A stretch of DNA of 64,000 bases from JAYRSJ01 sp041920215 (GTDB taxonomy: Bacteria > Pseudomonadota > Gammaproteobacteria > Burkholderiales > Burkholderiaceae_C), in NCBI GenBank assembly GCA_041920215.1, contig JAYRSJ010000024.1:1-64000 (forward strand), read 5' to 3'. Position numbers and translations under genes: made by a program. Position 1 is the first letter of the stretch. Each line of letters starts with the position of its first letter. Below are positions 62,351 to 64,000 of this stretch, piece after piece. The notes below the pieces were generated by a model. The model did no database searches and had not been told where the DNA came from. It was given only the letters and a program-made list of their open reading frames with translations.

Positions 62351-63625
62351 TCACTTCGTCACGGGCTCGTCCTTCTTGCCCTTGTTCTCGGGGATGTAAG
62401 GGCTCCACGGCTGGGCCTTGACCGGGCCAGGCGTCTTCCAGACCACGTTGAACTGGCCGTCGGCCTTCACTTCGCCGATGAAGACGGGCTTGTGCAGATG
62501 GTGGTTCTTCGCGTCCATCGTGCTGGTGAAGCCGCCCGGGGCCTTGAAGGTCTGGCCGGCCATCGCGGCGATGACCTTGTCGGTATCGGTGCTCTTGGCC
62601 TTGCTGACCGCCTGGGCCCACATATTGAAGCCGATATAGGTCGCCTCCATCGGGTCATTGGTCAGCGGCTTGTCCTTGTGGCCGGGGATGTTCTTGGCCT
62701 TCGCGTAGGCGGCCCACTTCTTGGTGAACTCGGCATTCGCCGGGTTCTTGATGCTCATGAAGTAGTTCCAGGCGGCCAGGTGGCCGACCAGCGGCTTGGT
62801 GTCGACGCCGCGCAGCTCCTCCTCGCCCACCGAGAAGGCCACCACCGGCACGTCGGTCGCCTTCAGGCCCTGGTTGCCCAGCTCCTTGTAGAAGGGCACG
62901 TTGGAGTCGCCGTTGATGGTGGACACCACCGCGGTCTTCTTGCCCTCGGAAGAGAACTTCTTGATCTTGGCGATGATGCCTTGATAGTCGGAGTGACCGA
63001 AGGGGGTGTACTCCTCCATGATGTCGGCGTCGGCCACACCCTTGGCTCTAAGGAAGGCGCGCAGGATCTTGTTGGTGGTGCGCGGGTAGACGTAGTCGGT
63101 GCCCAGCAGCACAAAGCGCTTGGCCGAGCCGCCGTCCTTGCTCATCAGGTACTCGACGGCCGGGATGGCCTGTTGGTTCGGCGCGGCGCCGGTGTAGAAC
63201 ACGTTCTTGGAGAGCTCCTCACCCTCGTACTGCACCGGGTAGAACAGCAGGGAGTTCAGTTCCTCGAACACCGGCAGCACCGATTTGCGCGACACCGAGG
63301 TCCAGCAGCCGAACACGGCGGCGACCTTGTCCTGCGAGATCAGCTGCTTGGCCTTTTCGGCGAACAGCGGCCAGTTCGACGCCGGGTCGACCACCACCGG
63401 CTCCAGCTTCTTGCCCAGCAGGCCGCCCTTGGCATTGATCTCGTCGATGGCCATCAGCACGGTGTCCTTCAGCACGGTCTCCGAGATCGCCATGGTGCCG
63501 GACAGCGAATGCAGCACGCCCACCTTGATGGTGTCGGCGGCCAGGCTCGGCAGGGACAGGCCGGCCAGGCCCAGGCTGAGGGCGGACAGGGTCAGGCTGC
63601 GGCGGGAGAGTGGGCTGAGGCGCAT
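62351..63625 (-). CDS. urtA: Urea-binding periplasmic protein UrtA
   Basis: 424 residues. The N-terminal RRSLTLSALSLGLAGLSLP signal, with twin arginines, cleaves after LAA near residue 30. The mature start TIKVGVLHSLSGTMAISETVLKD-like sequence is the AmiC/UrtA-type type I periplasmic fold; FYPVQYEGEE and TDYVYPRTTNKILRAFL are UrtA marks. First gene of urtABCDE, with 257 bp of leader to the next gene on the right. Confidence 0.95.
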   Translation of the reverse strand: MRLSPLSRRSLTLSALSLGLAGLSLPSLAADTIKVGVLHSLSGTMAISETVLKDTVLMAIDEINAKGGLLGKKLEPVVVDPASNWPLFAEKAKQLISQDKVAAVFGCWTSVSRKSVLPVFEELNSLLFYPVQYEGEELSKNVFYTGAAPNQQAIPAVEYLMSKDGGSAKRFVLLGTDYVYPRTTNKILRAFLRAKGVADADIMEEYTPFGHSDYQGIIAKIKKFSSEGKKTAVVSTINGDSNVPFYKELGNQGLKATDVPVVAFSVGEEELRGVDTKPLVGHLAAWNYFMSIKNPANAEFTKKWAAYAKAKNIPGHKDKPLTNDPMEATYIGFNMWAQAVSKAKSTDTDKVIAAMAGQTFKAPGGFTSTMDAKNHHLHKPVFIGEVKADGQFNVVWKTPGPVKAQPWSPYIPENKGKKDEPVTK

Positions 63626-63882
63626 GGGAAAGCTCCGTAAGAAGAGATGAGGACCGTTGAGGGGGCAACGGACTCAAGTCTGTAGAGCCGCCCGGATTGC
63701 AGGAATACGCCAGACGACGTAGAGCGTGCGCGGCGGCGAGTGCGCAGGCCGCCTTGTTCGTCGCAGCCTCAGCCGGTTTCGTCGGCGTCCACCGGGCTTC
63801 ATGCCAGCGCATACCACCAGGCGCGGCGAGGCCCTAGGATCGCGCCCATTCCTCCCTCAGCGCCCGCTGTGGCGCAGCCGCC

Positions 63883-64000
63883 ATGCCTCACCGCCCCCTG
63901 TGCAAACTCCTGCTGATCTGCAGCGCGCTGACCACGATGCCCGTGCTGGCCGAAGCCGTCCCGCTGCGCGTCGAGCGCCTGAGCCTGGAGGCGGCCGACG
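63883..64000 (+). CDS. Exported protein, N-terminal fragment (partial)
   Basis: The first 39 codons lie in the window. They start with a signal peptide KLLLICSALTTMPVLA (cleavage near residue 23, LAEA) followed by VPLRVERLSLEAAD. The remainder is off the edge, so no family can be named. It is divergent from urtA, 257 bp away. Confidence 0.5.
   Translation, partial: MPHRPLCKLLLICSALTTMPVLAEAVPLRVERLSLEAAD

Noticed and set aside
63699..63712. A sigma54-like GG/GC pair upstream of urtA on the minus strand
   Set aside because: The interval between GG and GC is one base short of the strict 10, so it is not a valid -24/-12 promoter.

Overview
The window is about 70% GC, packed with short-overlap operons on both strands. 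It looks like chromosome of a betaproteobacterium of the order Burkholderiales, probably the Roseateles/Rubrivivax/Ideonella group. Reasons are the Burkholderia-type porin, the PuuD-type urate hydroxylase, the two-subunit xanthine dehydrogenase, the ArsJ/GAPDH arsenic operon and the urtABCDE urea transporter. I saw no rRNA, tRNA, CRISPR array, transposase or attachment site.

Layout. 1-7.9 kb: purine salvage and oxidation (ABC-transporter ATPase, guanine deaminase, LysR regulator, divergent xdhAB, TSUP permease). 8.0-8.6 kb: Hsp20 with an Anr/Fnr-type promoter. 8.6-16.7 kb: a nine-gene arsenic island on the minus strand, made of a classical part (GAPDH, arsJ, arsR, arsC, acr3) and a less familiar part (Cys-rich MarR regulator, FAD monooxygenase with a Cys-pair tail, MFS permease, degenerate ABC ATPase). 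16.9-22.4 kb: an operon of thermostable-hemolysin-family protein, AMP-dependent ligase, heme-oxygenase-like diiron protein, SDR and TPR protein. Its promoter holds a perfect PmrA/QseB-type box. The operon looks to be decaying: the TPR gene has an in-frame stop, and the QseBC-like two-component pair beside it is fused by an internal deletion.

22.4-33.2 kb: housekeeping and accessory genes (Lon-like protease, ExoD, DMT permease and MarR with twin operators, M48 protease, Crp/Fnr regulator, hemerythrin, glycerate 2-kinase, ArsR-type regulator). 33.3-39.3 kb: RND efflux, DUF2892, rhodanese and TDT-permease operon, probably linked to reactive sulfur. 39.3-47.3 kb: urate to ureidoglycolate genes (puuD, xdhC, uraH, a GntR regulator, puuE, a uraD-allC fusion, an M20 amidohydrolase), tied together by two GntR-type operators. 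47.3-50.2 kb: three uncharacterised envelope genes. 50.4-55.0 kb: NitT/TauT-type ABC importer, porin and a lone ureD. 55.2-57.9 kb: chemoreceptor and zeta-toxin-like ATPase. 58.0-63.6 kb: urtABCDE. 63.9 kb: start of an exported protein.

Together the genes describe nitrogen scavenging from purines: guanine to xanthine (GuaD), to urate (XdhAB with XdhC), to hydroxyisourate (PuuD), to OHCU (UraH), to allantoin (UraD), to allantoate (PuuE), to ureidoglycolate (AllC domain). Urea is then imported or recaptured (Urt) and split by urease, of which only UreD is here. The glycerate kinase could take up the glyoxylate-derived carbon. All assignments come from reading the sequence; no database search was run.
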